From an uncultured Cytophagales bacterium (GTDB lineage: Bacteria > Bacteroidota > Bacteroidia > Cytophagales > Thermoflexibacteraceae), in NCBI GenBank assembly GCA_938039675.1, contig CALHUI010000002.1:62001-126000 (forward strand): a stretch of 64,000 bases of DNA, in the 5' to 3' direction. The notes under the pieces are model-generated. The model was not told the DNA's origin and ran no database searches. It saw only the letters and a program-made list of their open reading frames with translations. The position numbers and the translations under genes were made by a program. This document shows, in pieces, positions 1 through 8,236 of the stretch. Within the stretch, counting starts at the first letter, position 1. Each line of letters begins with the position of its first letter.

Positions 1-955
1 TTCCTTGCGGTACTATCAGGTTGCCTGTATTGGTGAGTTTTTCATCTGGTTTTCCCAAATATGCAGGATAGTCGAGAAACGCAGTAAAATTACTCATGTT
101 AGGGCGCTCTTGTAACTTTAATAAATAGTCCTTAGAGCTGAATCCGGAAGCCTCTATAGAAAAGGGTATGTCTTTTTGTACATTTTTAAAGGTGAATGTA
201 AACTTATTAGCTGTGGCTTTATCCATTTTAATTCTTCTGTCTCCATAGAGTACATAGGCCTCCGATGGAATGGCCGTACCAGTCAATTCTATCTCGAGCC
301 GAAAGTCTTCATTTTTAAATACAAACAGCTGATTTTCAGGTACTTGAAAAGTAAAAGGTGCTTTTGGGACAAAAGTTTTGGAGTAGTAAATCAGGCGCGG
401 AGTTGTTTCTGTAAAAAGTTGCGGAATAGTTGCGGCAAGTAAAAGCAAAACTAAAACGGGAGGCAACACATATCGCAAGTAGCGTTTGTTTTGTGTGTAG
501 TCTATGGCAGTCCGAAAGTCTATGAGAGATATGGCTTGTGCTTTTTGTTCGATGCTTGCCGCAATTAAGTCGGTTTGTGAGGTGCTGAGTTGCCCTAATT
601 GCAGAATATTGAGCAGCCGGTCGCTTACTTCGGGAAAATATTTGCCTATTTGAACGGCAGCTTCTTCATTGGTTAGCGGACGATTGAGATTGAATAATTT
701 CAGTATCGGAATCAATATCCATTGGTAGGTGGCAAAGCCAGCAAAAGAGAGAAAGGAAAAAAATAAGGTAGCACGCACCCACGAATTGAAGTTGCCAACG
801 TATTCAATGCTGTTTACCAACACAAACAACGCAGCCAAAGCACCGGTTGTCAGCATGAGACCTTTCAGAAGCATGTTTTTATAGTACTTCTGTTTATACG
901 CCTTTAATTGCTGCTGAATTTGGTCATATTTATTGGCAGATATCATATCCCTCAT
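1..955 (-). CDS. DUF4175-like large membrane protein (5' part only)
   Basis: An open reading frame starts at 955 (ATG; a second in-frame ATG is at 946) and runs off the left edge after about 318 codons without a stop. The protein has a short basic N-terminus, a membrane segment at about residues 28-47, a second at about 58-80 and a third at about 165-185. A long extracytoplasmic stretch rich in beta-type residues follows. This order matches the N-terminus of the roughly 1100-residue DUF4175 proteins of Bacteroidota, whose function is unknown. No Shine-Dalgarno sequence is visible. The family assignment rests on remembered architecture, not a search. The coding nature is well supported by the long open frame and sensible composition. 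Confidence 0.75.
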   Translation of the reverse strand, partial: MRDMISANKYDQIQQQLKAYKQKYYKNMLLKGLMLTTGALAALFVLVNSIEYVGNFNSWVRATLFFSFLSFAGFATYQWILIPILKLFNLNRPLTNEEAAVQIGKYFPEVSDRLLNILQLGQLSTSQTDLIAASIEQKAQAISLIDFRTAIDYTQNKRYLRYVLPPVLVLLLLAATIPQLFTETTPRLIYYSKTFVPKAPFTFQVPENQLFVFKNEDFRLEIELTGTAIPSEAYVLYGDRRIKMDKATANKFTFTFKNVQKDIPFSIEASGFSSKDYLLKLQERPNMSNFTAFLDYPAYLGKPDEKLTNTGNLIVPQG

Positions 956-1095
956 ACGAAATTTGAAAAATTAAAGTTGCTCTGACATGCTGAAATTTAT
1001 TGATAAATTTATAAAATGCACATATTTCCTCAATTTAAGGAGTGAAATTAAATCCTATTTGACTGAAAAAGCAATTACTTGCCAAATTAGTTCTG

Positions 1096-1103
1096 TAGTT
1101 TTG
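1096..1103 (+). promoter_or_regulatory. -7 element of the SDR gene
   Basis: TAGTTTTG fits the Bacteroidota -7 consensus TAnnTTTG and lies 15 bases before the SDR start codon. A TTG sits 14 bases upstream, closer than the usual 19-20, so only the -7 half is convincing. Confidence 0.5.
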
Positions 1104-1118
1104 CTTTTTTAACAAATC

Positions 1119-1928
1119 ATGAAAGGAAAAGTTGTTGTTATTACTGGCGGTTCTTCCGGCATTGGAAAAGCACTGGCTGAAGTTTTTGGACGCAAAGGCT
1201 CTCATGTTGTCATTACTGGAAGAGATGTAAATGCACTACAAGAAACAGAGCACTATCTTAAAAATCAAGGCATTAGCATAGTTGCTGTTCAGGCCGACGT
1301 TACGCTGCCGGCCGATAATGAGCGCATGGCAAAAGTTGCGATTGAAAAGTTTGGTAAGATAGACATATTAATTAACAACGCCGGTATTTCCATGCGGGCA
1401 CTTTTTGAGGAGGTAGATTTGAACGTTGTTAAAAAGGTGATGGATATTAATTTTTACGGTGCTCTTTATGCCACTCAGGCTTGTCTTCCTTCCATTATTG
1501 CCAATAAAGGTTCTGTAGTAGGTATTTCTTCAATTGCAGGCTATCGCGGGTTGCCCGGCCGCACGGGATATTCTGCTTCCAAGTTTGCCTTACAGGGCTT
1601 TTTGGAGGTTCTGCGTACGGAGATGATACCTAAGGGTGTGCATGTGCTGACGGCTTGTCCCGGTTTTACGACCTCTAATATTCGTATGCGCTCCTTAACA
1701 AAAGACGGCAGCCCGCAGGGAGAGTCTCCGCGCGATGAGTCCAAAATGATGAGTGCAGAGGAATGTGCGGAGCGTATTTACAACGCTGTTGTTAAGCGCA
1801 AAAAAATACTGATACTCACGCTGGTGGGCAAGCTAACGGTATTTATGAACAAATGGTTTCCCGGATGGATGGACACGATTGTGATGAAGTACATGGCTCA
1901 GGAAGCCAATGCTCCGCTCAAAGGTTGA
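1119..1928 (+). CDS. short-chain dehydrogenase/reductase (SDR)
   Basis: A 269-residue classical-size SDR, a cytosolic NAD(P)-dependent oxidoreductase. The nucleotide-binding motif TGGSSGIG is at residues 9-16, NNAG is near residue 88, the catalytic serine lies in the ISS motif near 138, and the YSASK motif puts Tyr151 and Lys155 in place. The arginine after the second beta strand (TGRD) suggests NADPH preference, which is inference. The C-terminus is extended by about 30 mostly hydrophobic or aromatic residues, as in SDRs that act on membrane lipids. The substrate cannot be read from sequence. It is followed by a phosphate transporter with its own -7 box, so the two are probably separate units. 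Confidence 0.9.
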   Translation: MKGKVVVITGGSSGIGKALAEVFGRKGSHVVITGRDVNALQETEHYLKNQGISIVAVQADVTLPADNERMAKVAIEKFGKIDILINNAGISMRALFEEVDLNVVKKVMDINFYGALYATQACLPSIIANKGSVVGISSIAGYRGLPGRTGYSASKFALQGFLEVLRTEMIPKGVHVLTACPGFTTSNIRMRSLTKDGSPQGESPRDESKMMSAEECAERIYNAVVKRKKILILTLVGKLTVFMNKWFPGWMDTIVMKYMAQEANAPLKG

Positions 1929-1966
1929 TTTAACAAAACATTCATATCTCTTACCGAAAAGAAATA

Positions 1967-1974
1967 TAGCTTTG
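1967..1974 (+). promoter_or_regulatory. -7 element of the PiT gene
   Basis: TAGCTTTG matches TAnnTTTG and lies 46 bases before the phosphate transporter start. No TTTG is found 19-20 bases upstream, so the -33 half is weak. Confidence 0.45.
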
Positions 1975-2020
1975 GGGCAAGTTTTTCAGTTGGTGTCGGC
2001 TGTGTACAAACCTCATTTTT

Positions 2021-3430
2021 ATGTTTGGTCTTGAATTTTCTCTGGCAATAGTATTAGTCCTTTGTATACTTTGTGCCCTTGTATTTGAATTTATTAACGG
2101 CTTCCACGATACGGCTAATGCGGTTGCCACTGTAATTTACACAAACTCTTTGCGGCCGATTCCGGCGGTTGTATGGTCTGGTATGTGGAATTTTGTTGGT
2201 GTATTGACAGGCGGTATTTCCGTGGCAATGGCCATTATCAATATCTTACCGATTGATACGATTCTGGATACAGACATAGGCCATAGCGTTGCGTTGGTGC
2301 TGGCCATTTTGCTGACAGCCATTTTCTGGAATTTGGGCACATGGTATCTCGGATTACCTTGTTCCAGCTCGCATGCGTTAATTGGTTCTATCATTGGCGC
2401 GGGGTTTGGCTATTCGCTGCTAAATGCAGATGTTTCAACCGGTGCAGTAAATTGGGGAGAGGCGCAAAAAATAGGCATGGCATTGCTGTTTTCGCCTCTG
2501 CTTGGCTTCAGCTTGACGGTTCTCTTAATGTTTTTACTGCGCTTTGTATTTCGGGCCGACAATAAAATTTTTAAAGAACCCCCCAAAGGCAAAGTTCCTC
2601 CTTGGTGGATTCGCACCATCTTAATTCTGACCTGCACCGGTGTGAGCTACTCTCACGGCTCCAATGACGGCCAAAAAGGGATAGGTTTGGTAATGTTGGT
2701 GCTGGTAAGTTTTGCGCCCGTTTACTTTGCACTCGATGTGAGCAAAGACAGCGTTGAATTGGGTAAAGGCCTTGCGCATTTTCAGCAAACCGTTCGGCAA
2801 ATAGATTTGCAAGAGCTGGCAAGAAGTGACAGTGCCAAACTTGCTGCCATTAACGGAAAACTGACATGGATGCAAGGCGAGCTTATTAAATACGGTTCTT
2901 TGGACAATTTGCCACAGAACGAACGGTTCGAGTTTCGCAAATCTATCTTGCTGGCAGAAAAGTTTTTCCGCGATGCAGAAAAGAACAACATGCCCGGTAT
3001 CAGCAAAGAGCAACTGGCTTCTGTAAAAGCTGATATGAAGCTGATTACGCCGTTTACCAATTATGCACCTGTATGGGTAATTCTTGCAGTAGCGCTGTCG
3101 CTGGGTTTAGGAACTATGGTAGGTTGGAAACGAATCGTAGTTACTATTGGCGAAAAAATAGGTAAACAACACCTCACCTATGCGCAAGGCGCAAGTGCCG
3201 AGATGGTAGCTGCCGGAACCATCGGGCTGGCATCTGCGTTGGGGCTTTCCGTAAGCACCACACAAGTACTTTCTTCGGGCATTGCAGGCTCTATGGTAGC
3301 TTCCAACGGACTTAAAAATCTGCAAGGAGGAACTATTAAAAATATTATGATTGCTTGGCTGCTTACTTTTCCGGTATGTATGGCAGGTGCAGGAACTTTG
3401 TTCTTGATAATCAGATGGTTTATAGATTAG
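2021..3430 (+). CDS. inorganic phosphate transporter, PiT family
   Basis: A 469-residue inner-membrane carrier for phosphate symport of the PiT family. The N-terminal signature is present (FEFINGFHDTANAVATVI, residues about 22-39), and the internal repeat of it appears as SHGSNDGQKGIG near residue 210, the tandem GANDVANA-type signature of the family. The two membrane halves are separated by a hydrophilic loop at about 235-340 that is charged and probably helical. The C-terminal half contains GLASALGLSVSTTQVLSSGIAG, the family's second conserved block. Length fits bacterial PiT proteins with a central loop. A rho-independent terminator follows directly. No PhoU-like partner gene is adjacent, so regulation must come from elsewhere. 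Confidence 0.93.
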   Translation: MFGLEFSLAIVLVLCILCALVFEFINGFHDTANAVATVIYTNSLRPIPAVVWSGMWNFVGVLTGGISVAMAIINILPIDTILDTDIGHSVALVLAILLTAIFWNLGTWYLGLPCSSSHALIGSIIGAGFGYSLLNADVSTGAVNWGEAQKIGMALLFSPLLGFSLTVLLMFLLRFVFRADNKIFKEPPKGKVPPWWIRTILILTCTGVSYSHGSNDGQKGIGLVMLVLVSFAPVYFALDVSKDSVELGKGLAHFQQTVRQIDLQELARSDSAKLAAINGKLTWMQGELIKYGSLDNLPQNERFEFRKSILLAEKFFRDAEKNNMPGISKEQLASVKADMKLITPFTNYAPVWVILAVALSLGLGTMVGWKRIVVTIGEKIGKQHLTYAQGASAEMVAAGTIGLASALGLSVSTTQVLSSGIAGSMVASNGLKNLQGGTIKNIMIAWLLTFPVCMAGAGTLFLIIRWFID

Positions 3431-3451
3431 CCTTTAAAACCATAAAATACG

Positions 3452-3486
3452 GCTGCTCAAACTTGTCTGTTTGGGTAGCTTTTTTT
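3452..3486 (+). terminator. rho-independent terminator after PiT gene
   Basis: An 11-bp stem (GCTGCTCAAAC paired with GTTTGGGTAGC, with G-U pairs) around a 6-base loop, followed by seven T residues, 21 bases after the PiT stop codon. Confidence 0.8.
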
Positions 3487-3533
3487 ATCTTCAACAATGT
3501 AAAATGAAGACCGCAACCTAAGGTTTTTGGGTG

Positions 3534-3541
3534 TATTTTTG
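3534..3541 (+). promoter_or_regulatory. candidate -7 element of nrdA
   Basis: TATTTTTG fits TAnnTTTG about 107 bases before the nrdA start. The -33 half is not obvious. The long leader could hold regulation, but no riboswitch or NrdR-box pair was recognised in it. Confidence 0.35.
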
Positions 3542-3648
3542 CCCATTATTTTAGTTGTATCGTGCTGCCTTAATCCCCAAAATCTAAGTGGCAAGCCTCA
3601 CTTTCACTATATACTGTTACGGCTTAATGTATTAACTATCGCCTAAAT

Positions 3649-6123
3649 ATGCTTGTTACCAAACGCAACGGGACAACCGAAACCGTCAGAATCGAGAAAA
3701 TTACGGCTCGTATTGAAAAGCTTTGCTATGGGCTGGACATGAACTACGTGGATGTATTCCAGATTACACAGCGCGTTATACAAGGAATGTATGACAAAAT
3801 AACAACCGTAGAGCTGGACAATCTGGCAGCAGAGACAGCGGCTTCCATGACAACCCGCCACCCTGACTATGCGGTACTTGCCGCCCGTATTGCGATTTCC
3901 AATTTGCACAAAGAAACCAGTAAGTCTTTTTCAAGCACTGTTAAAAGACTTTACAACTACATTGACCCTAAAACAGGCGAAAATGCGGCACTGATTTCCA
4001 AAGAGGTTTACGAAATAGTTCGGAAGAATGCGGCATTTTTAGATTCTGTCATTATCTACGACCGCGATTTTAATTACGATTATTTCGGATTTAAAACACT
4101 GGAGCGCTCTTATCTGTTGCGCATGGACGGCAAAGTAGTAGAGCGCCCACAGCACATGCTGATGCGCGTGGCCATCGGTATCCATATGAACGACATCGAG
4201 GCTGCCATCGAGACCTACAACTTGATGTCGGAAAAGTGGTTTACCCATGCCACGCCGACGCTATTCAACGCCGGCACGCCAAAACCGCAACTCTCATCTT
4301 GCTTCCTGCTAACTATGCAGGAAGACAGTGTGGACGGTATTTACGATACCTTGAAACAATGTGCCAAAATTTCGCAGTCTGCCGGAGGTATTGGTCTAAG
4401 CATTCATAACATCCGCGCTACGGGAAGCTACATTAAAGGAACGAACGGTACATCTAACGGTATTGTGCCGATGCTCCGCGTATTTAATGATACAGCCCGT
4501 TATATTGACCAAGGAGGCGGTAAGCGCAAAGGTGCTTTTGCTATTTATTTGGAACCTTGGCACGCCGATATATTTGACTTTTTACAACTCAAAAAAAACC
4601 ATGGCAAAGAAGAACTTCGTGCCCGCGACTTGTTCTATGCCTTGTGGATACCTGACCTGTTCATGAAGCGTGTAGAGGCAGATGAAGAATGGTCTCTTTT
4701 TTGCCCCAATGAAGCCCCCGGCTTGTCCGATTGCTACGGAGAAGAATTTGAGCGCCTCTATGAACGGTATGAGCGCGAAGGCCGTGCCCGCAAAGTTGTG
4801 CGTGCGCAGGATTTGTGGTTTGAAATATTGGAAACGCAGACCGAAACCGGTGTGCCTTATATGCTCTACAAAGACCATTGCAACCGCAAAAGCAACCAGA
4901 AAAACTTGGGTACTATCAAGTCCAGCAACCTGTGTACGGAGATTATAGAATATACGTCTAAGGACGAGGTGGCTGTTTGTAACCTTGCTTCGCTGGCACT
5001 TCCCAAGTTTGTTCATGAAGGTAAATTTGACCATCAGAGACTCTATGAGGTTACCAAAGTGGTAACGCGCAACCTAAACAAGGTAATAGATATTAACTAT
5101 TATCCGGTGGAAGAGGCGCGCCGCTCCAACATGCGCCATCGCCCGATTGGCTTGGGGGTACAGGGTTTGGCCGATGTGTTCATCATGCTGCGTATGCCGT
5201 TTGATTCGGAAGAAGCCCGCGGCCTGAACAGAGACATTTTTGAAACTATCTACTACGCTGCCGTAGAAGCATCTATGGAACTTGCTCAGAAATACGGCAC
5301 TTACGAAACCTATCAGGGGTCGCCCATGTCGCAAGGCTTGTTCCAGTTCGATATGTGGGGTGTAACGCCATCTTCTGGCCGCTGGGACTGGGAGGGGCTT
5401 CGCAAAAAAGTGCTGGAGCACGGTGTCCGCAATTCATTGCTGGTAGCACCCATGCCTACGGCTTCTACATCCCAAATTTTGGGCAATAACGAGTGTTTTG
5501 AGCCTTATACTTCAAATATTTACACTCGCCGTGTGCTTTCAGGAGAGTTTATTGTGGTGAACAAACACCTGATGAAAGACCTGATTCGACTTGGTTTGTG
5601 GAATGAAACCATGAAAAATATGATTATTCAGGCCAACGGTTCTATCCAGCAGATTCCGGGGATTCCGCAAAGCCTCAAAGATATTTACCGCACAGTGTGG
5701 GAGATTTCGCAGAAGGCTATTATTGAAATGGCAGCCGACCGCGGCCCTTACATTTGCCAAAGCCAAAGTCTTAACATCCATATTCAGGAGCCCAATTTTG
5801 GTAAGCTGACTTCTATGCACTTTTATGCGTGGAAGAAAGGTCTGAAAACCGGTATGTACTACCTGCGTACACGTCCTGCTGCCGATGCCATTAAGTTTAC
5901 GGTGGACAAGGCTATGCTGCAGCAGGTGCAGGGGCAATTGGAGAGTGTAGCTGCCGGACAACCTGTTACTACTATTACTACTACTTTTTACGAGAAAAAG
6001 TCCGTACCGACCGAGATGCTGCGCGCCACTCCTGCCACAACCAAGGAAGACTACGAGCAAAAGCGTCAGGATATGTCCTGCTCGTTAGACGACCCCGAAA
6101 GTTGTGAAGCCTGCAGCGCATAG
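3649..6123 (+). CDS. nrdA: ribonucleoside-diphosphate reductase, alpha subunit
   Basis: The 824-residue class I large subunit, which reduces ribonucleoside diphosphates to deoxyribonucleotides in the cytosol and needs a radical-generating beta subunit. Residues 1-95 form an ATP-cone, the allosteric activity domain. The redox cysteine lies in QLSSCFLL (Cys218). The active-site loop SSNLCTE holds Asn427, Cys429 and Glu431. [19 protein letters not shown] is the conserved barrel motif. The C-terminal tail ends CEACSA (Cys819, Cys822), the shuttle cysteine pair that is re-reduced by thioredoxin. Everything needed for catalysis is visible. The beta-subunit gene nrdB is not adjacent on either side, which is unusual but not rare in this phylum. 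A strong terminator follows. Confidence 0.97.
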   Translation: MLVTKRNGTTETVRIEKITARIEKLCYGLDMNYVDVFQITQRVIQGMYDKITTVELDNLAAETAASMTTRHPDYAVLAARIAISNLHKETSKSFSSTVKRLYNYIDPKTGENAALISKEVYEIVRKNAAFLDSVIIYDRDFNYDYFGFKTLERSYLLRMDGKVVERPQHMLMRVAIGIHMNDIEAAIETYNLMSEKWFTHATPTLFNAGTPKPQLSSCFLLTMQEDSVDGIYDTLKQCAKISQSAGGIGLSIHNIRATGSYIKGTNGTSNGIVPMLRVFNDTARYIDQGGGKRKGAFAIYLEPWHADIFDFLQLKKNHGKEELRARDLFYALWIPDLFMKRVEADEEWSLFCPNEAPGLSDCYGEEFERLYERYEREGRARKVVRAQDLWFEILETQTETGVPYMLYKDHCNRKSNQKNLGTIKSSNLCTEIIEYTSKDEVAVCNLASLALPKFVHEGKFDHQRLYEVTKVVTRNLNKVIDINYYPVEEARRSNMRHRPIGLGVQGLADVFIMLRMPFDSEEARGLNRDIFETIYYAAVEASMELAQKYGTYETYQGSPMSQGLFQFDMWGVTPSSGRWDWEGLRKKVLEHGVRNSLLVAPMPTASTSQILGNNECFEPYTSNIYTRRVLSGEFIVVNKHLMKDLIRLGLWNETMKNMIIQANGSIQQIPGIPQSLKDIYRTVWEISQKAIIEMAADRGPYICQSQSLNIHIQEPNFGKLTSMHFYAWKKGLKTGMYYLRTRPAADAIKFTVDKAMLQQVQGQLESVAAGQPVTTITTTFYEKKSVPTEMLRATPATTKEDYEQKRQDMSCSLDDPESCEACSA

Positions 6124-6145
6124 ATACTTGCTCAATGAAAACTAC

Positions 6146-6180
6146 AAACCCCGAAGAAAAGCATCGCTCCTTCGGGGTTT
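6146..6180 (+). terminator. terminator between nrdA and the converging gene
   Basis: An 11-bp perfect stem (AAACCCCGAAG with CTTCGGGGTTT) and a 13-base loop, flanked by A- and T-rich sequence. It lies between convergent genes and can serve both. Confidence 0.8.
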
Positions 6181-6219
6181 ATTTTATGACAAATACCTGC
6201 CTATCAGATGCAGATGGGC

Positions 6220-7455
6220 TTACTGCTTTACATCGCCGTTTTTAGATATTTTTACCACTAAATGGTCGGTAGTTTCGCCTTCATTGTAGCCGGCAATAAT
6301 AAAGTCGCCGTTTACATCTTCTGCAATGCCGTAGGCGCGCTGGTCGCCGTTGCCGCCAATAGTTTTTCGCCACAGGGTTTTGCCTTGGTCGTCGAGGAGC
6401 ATAACGAAGGCGTTATTACCTTCTTTACTTGTATTTTCATTGTTGGCATCAGGTACGAATATATCCACATATCCTGCTACAACAATTTTACCGTCCTTTG
6501 TAACCAATAGGTCTAAGGCTTCGTCGGTGCTGGTGGTACCGGTTGTGGTTTCCCATACCTTTGTACCTTTCGCATCGGTCTTTACAACCCATATATCGTG
6601 GCTGCCTTCTTTGGCAAAAGAGTAGGTATAACCGGCAAGCACAAATCCGCCGTCCTGTGTTTGAGCAATGGCATTGGCTTGTTCACCCATTTTGCCGCCA
6701 TAGGTTTGTTCCCATATTTTGAAGCCTTCTTTATCAAGAGCTATCAGCCAGAAGTTCCAAGCCAATTTACCTTGGTGGCGCACTTCTTTGCTGCCTACAA
6801 TCATAAAACCGCCTTCTTTAGTAGTAATTACCTGTGTACCCATTTCGCTATTATTGGGCAACCCAAACTCGCGTTTCCATATCAAATCGCCTTTTTCGTT
6901 GCTTTTGATAAGCATAATGTCAGATTTTCCGGTTGTGATTTTAGTAGCATTGGCAAGAATGACGAAACTTCCGTCTTCCAATTGAATGACAGAACGGGCT
7001 TCATCTATGCTGTCATCGTCGCCAAATATTTTTGCCCATTGGCGGTCGCCGTTTTTGTCTAATTTGATAACCCATACGTCTTTCATGTCAGGGCCGCCGC
7101 CATAGGAGTCGGAAGAGCCAACCACCATAAAGCCGCCATCACGGGTTTCGCAAAGGGCGAAGGCTTCTTCGGTTTCCTGACCGCCATAGTTTTTGTCCCA
7201 TATAACAGAACCGTTATTGTCTAACTTGACGATATTGAAGTTCATATCCATTGAGCCAACACCATAAGAATTGGACCTTCCGGCTACGACCACACCGCTA
7301 CCAGATTTCAACGCCACAATGTCAGCGGATGCATCGTAATTTTTACCTCCAAAAACCTTGTAAAAGGCTGCCAGATGTTGCGGACTGTTCAACAGAACAT
7401 GCCACGGATTGGGAGAGCTCAGCAGCATCAAAGTGAGTAAAACTATTGGCTTCAT
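6220..7455 (-). CDS. secreted repeat protein, probable beta-propeller
   Basis: A 411-residue protein with a hydrophobic N-terminus (residues about 1-20) that looks like a signal peptide. The rest is about six to seven repeats of roughly 50 residues. Each carries a pattern like GGFxVxGxSxSxG...DxWVIKLDxNGxxxWxKxYGG, starting near residue 35 and continuing to the end. Such repeats form propeller-like folds in exported Bacteroidota proteins. No catalytic motif is visible and no type IX sorting domain is present at the C-terminus, since the last repeat ends at the stop codon. The function is unknown; a structural or binding role is inference. Neighbours give no hint: it converges on nrdA and diverges from pdeM. 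Confidence 0.75.
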   Translation of the reverse strand: MKPIVLLTLMLLSSPNPWHVLLNSPQHLAAFYKVFGGKNYDASADIVALKSGSGVVVAGRSNSYGVGSMDMNFNIVKLDNNGSVIWDKNYGGQETEEAFALCETRDGGFMVVGSSDSYGGGPDMKDVWVIKLDKNGDRQWAKIFGDDDSIDEARSVIQLEDGSFVILANATKITTGKSDIMLIKSNEKGDLIWKREFGLPNNSEMGTQVITTKEGGFMIVGSKEVRHQGKLAWNFWLIALDKEGFKIWEQTYGGKMGEQANAIAQTQDGGFVLAGYTYSFAKEGSHDIWVVKTDAKGTKVWETTTGTTSTDEALDLLVTKDGKIVVAGYVDIFVPDANNENTSKEGNNAFVMLLDDQGKTLWRKTIGGNGDQRAYGIAEDVNGDFIIAGYNEGETTDHLVVKISKNGDVKQ

Positions 7456-7561
7456 AAAGGATAGATTGTTGTTCTGATGTTCAAATTATTAATGCGATAA
7501 ACGGGAAAATATTGTGCGTTAATAAGGATGTAATAACTTCACAGGAAAATCCGTCGCAAAA

Positions 7562-8215
7562 ATGGTGTCAAAATCGCTGTGTTATTCACTTTTGGGGCAA
7601 AACTTTCATCTGTTGCCCGAAAAAGCTATCTTCTGGGAGGAAGAACAAACACTGATTTTGTCTGATATTCACTTGGGTAAAGCCGGCCATTTCCGAAAGT
7701 CAGGGTTTGCCGTACCGCAAGGTGTTCACCTGCACGACTTGGTTACGCTGGAAAGCATTATTCAATGCTGGTATCCTGCAAAAGTACTGATTATAGGTGA
7801 CTTATTTCATAGCGAACGGAATGCAGAGTGGTTACTTTTTTCCGATTGGCTCAATCAGTTTACATCTGTTCGGTGGGTACTTGTCAAAGGAAATCATGAT
7901 ATTTTGCCTGCCGCTGCTTATTGGTTAAGTTGCCTGGAAATTGTAGCCGACAAATGGGAGAGTTATCCTTTTGTTTTTACCCATGAACCTGTTGAGCCGG
8001 CGGGCGAATGGTATAATATCAGCGGGCATATCCATCCTGCCGTGCGCCTAACAGGGCGGGGACGACAACATTTGGTATTGCCTTGTTTTTACTTTGGCTG
8101 CCGCAATGGTATCTTACCTGCTTTCGGCAAATTTACCGGTATGGCAACTATTCGGGCAAAAACAGGCGATACGGTATTTGTGATAAGTGCCGGCGGCGTA
8201 ACCCGCGTCTGTTAA
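7562..8215 (+). CDS. pdeM: ligase-associated DNA damage response endonuclease PdeM
   Basis: A 217-residue calcineurin-like metallophosphoesterase. Metal ligands are in place: SDIHLGK (Asp35, His37), GDLFH (Asp80, His83), GNHD (Asn111, His112), then a histidine in FTHEP and SGHIHPA. The spacing and the phrases GKAGHFRKSG and FHSERN are typical of PdeM. This nuclease is usually encoded beside a DEXH helicase and a LigD-like ATP-dependent ligase in DNA repair operons. Here neither partner is adjacent and the gene sits just upstream of gldG with a 21-base gap. The assignment is by family; its DNA repair role is known for the family and inferred here. Confidence 0.88.
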   Translation: MVSKSLCYSLLGQNFHLLPEKAIFWEEEQTLILSDIHLGKAGHFRKSGFAVPQGVHLHDLVTLESIIQCWYPAKVLIIGDLFHSERNAEWLLFSDWLNQFTSVRWVLVKGNHDILPAAAYWLSCLEIVADKWESYPFVFTHEPVEPAGEWYNISGHIHPAVRLTGRGRQHLVLPCFYFGCRNGILPAFGKFTGMATIRAKTGDTVFVISAGGVTRVC

Positions 8216-8223
8216 AATCAGCA

Positions 8224-8231
8224 TAACTTTG
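8224..8231 (+). promoter_or_regulatory. -7 element abutting gldG start
   Basis: TAACTTTG matches TAnnTTTG and ends five bases before the gldG ATG, so transcription would begin at or next to the start codon (leaderless or nearly so). The -33 element is not clear. Confidence 0.5.
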
Positions 8232-8236
8232 CAACC

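Noticed and set aside
2621-3013. 130-codon open frame on the minus strand inside the PiT gene
   Set aside because: Antisense of the hydrophilic PiT loop; no family resemblance.
5539-6060. 173-codon open frame on the minus strand inside nrdA
   Set aside because: Exact antisense of well-conserved NrdA sequence; composition is that of a shadow frame and no promoter or partner supports it.
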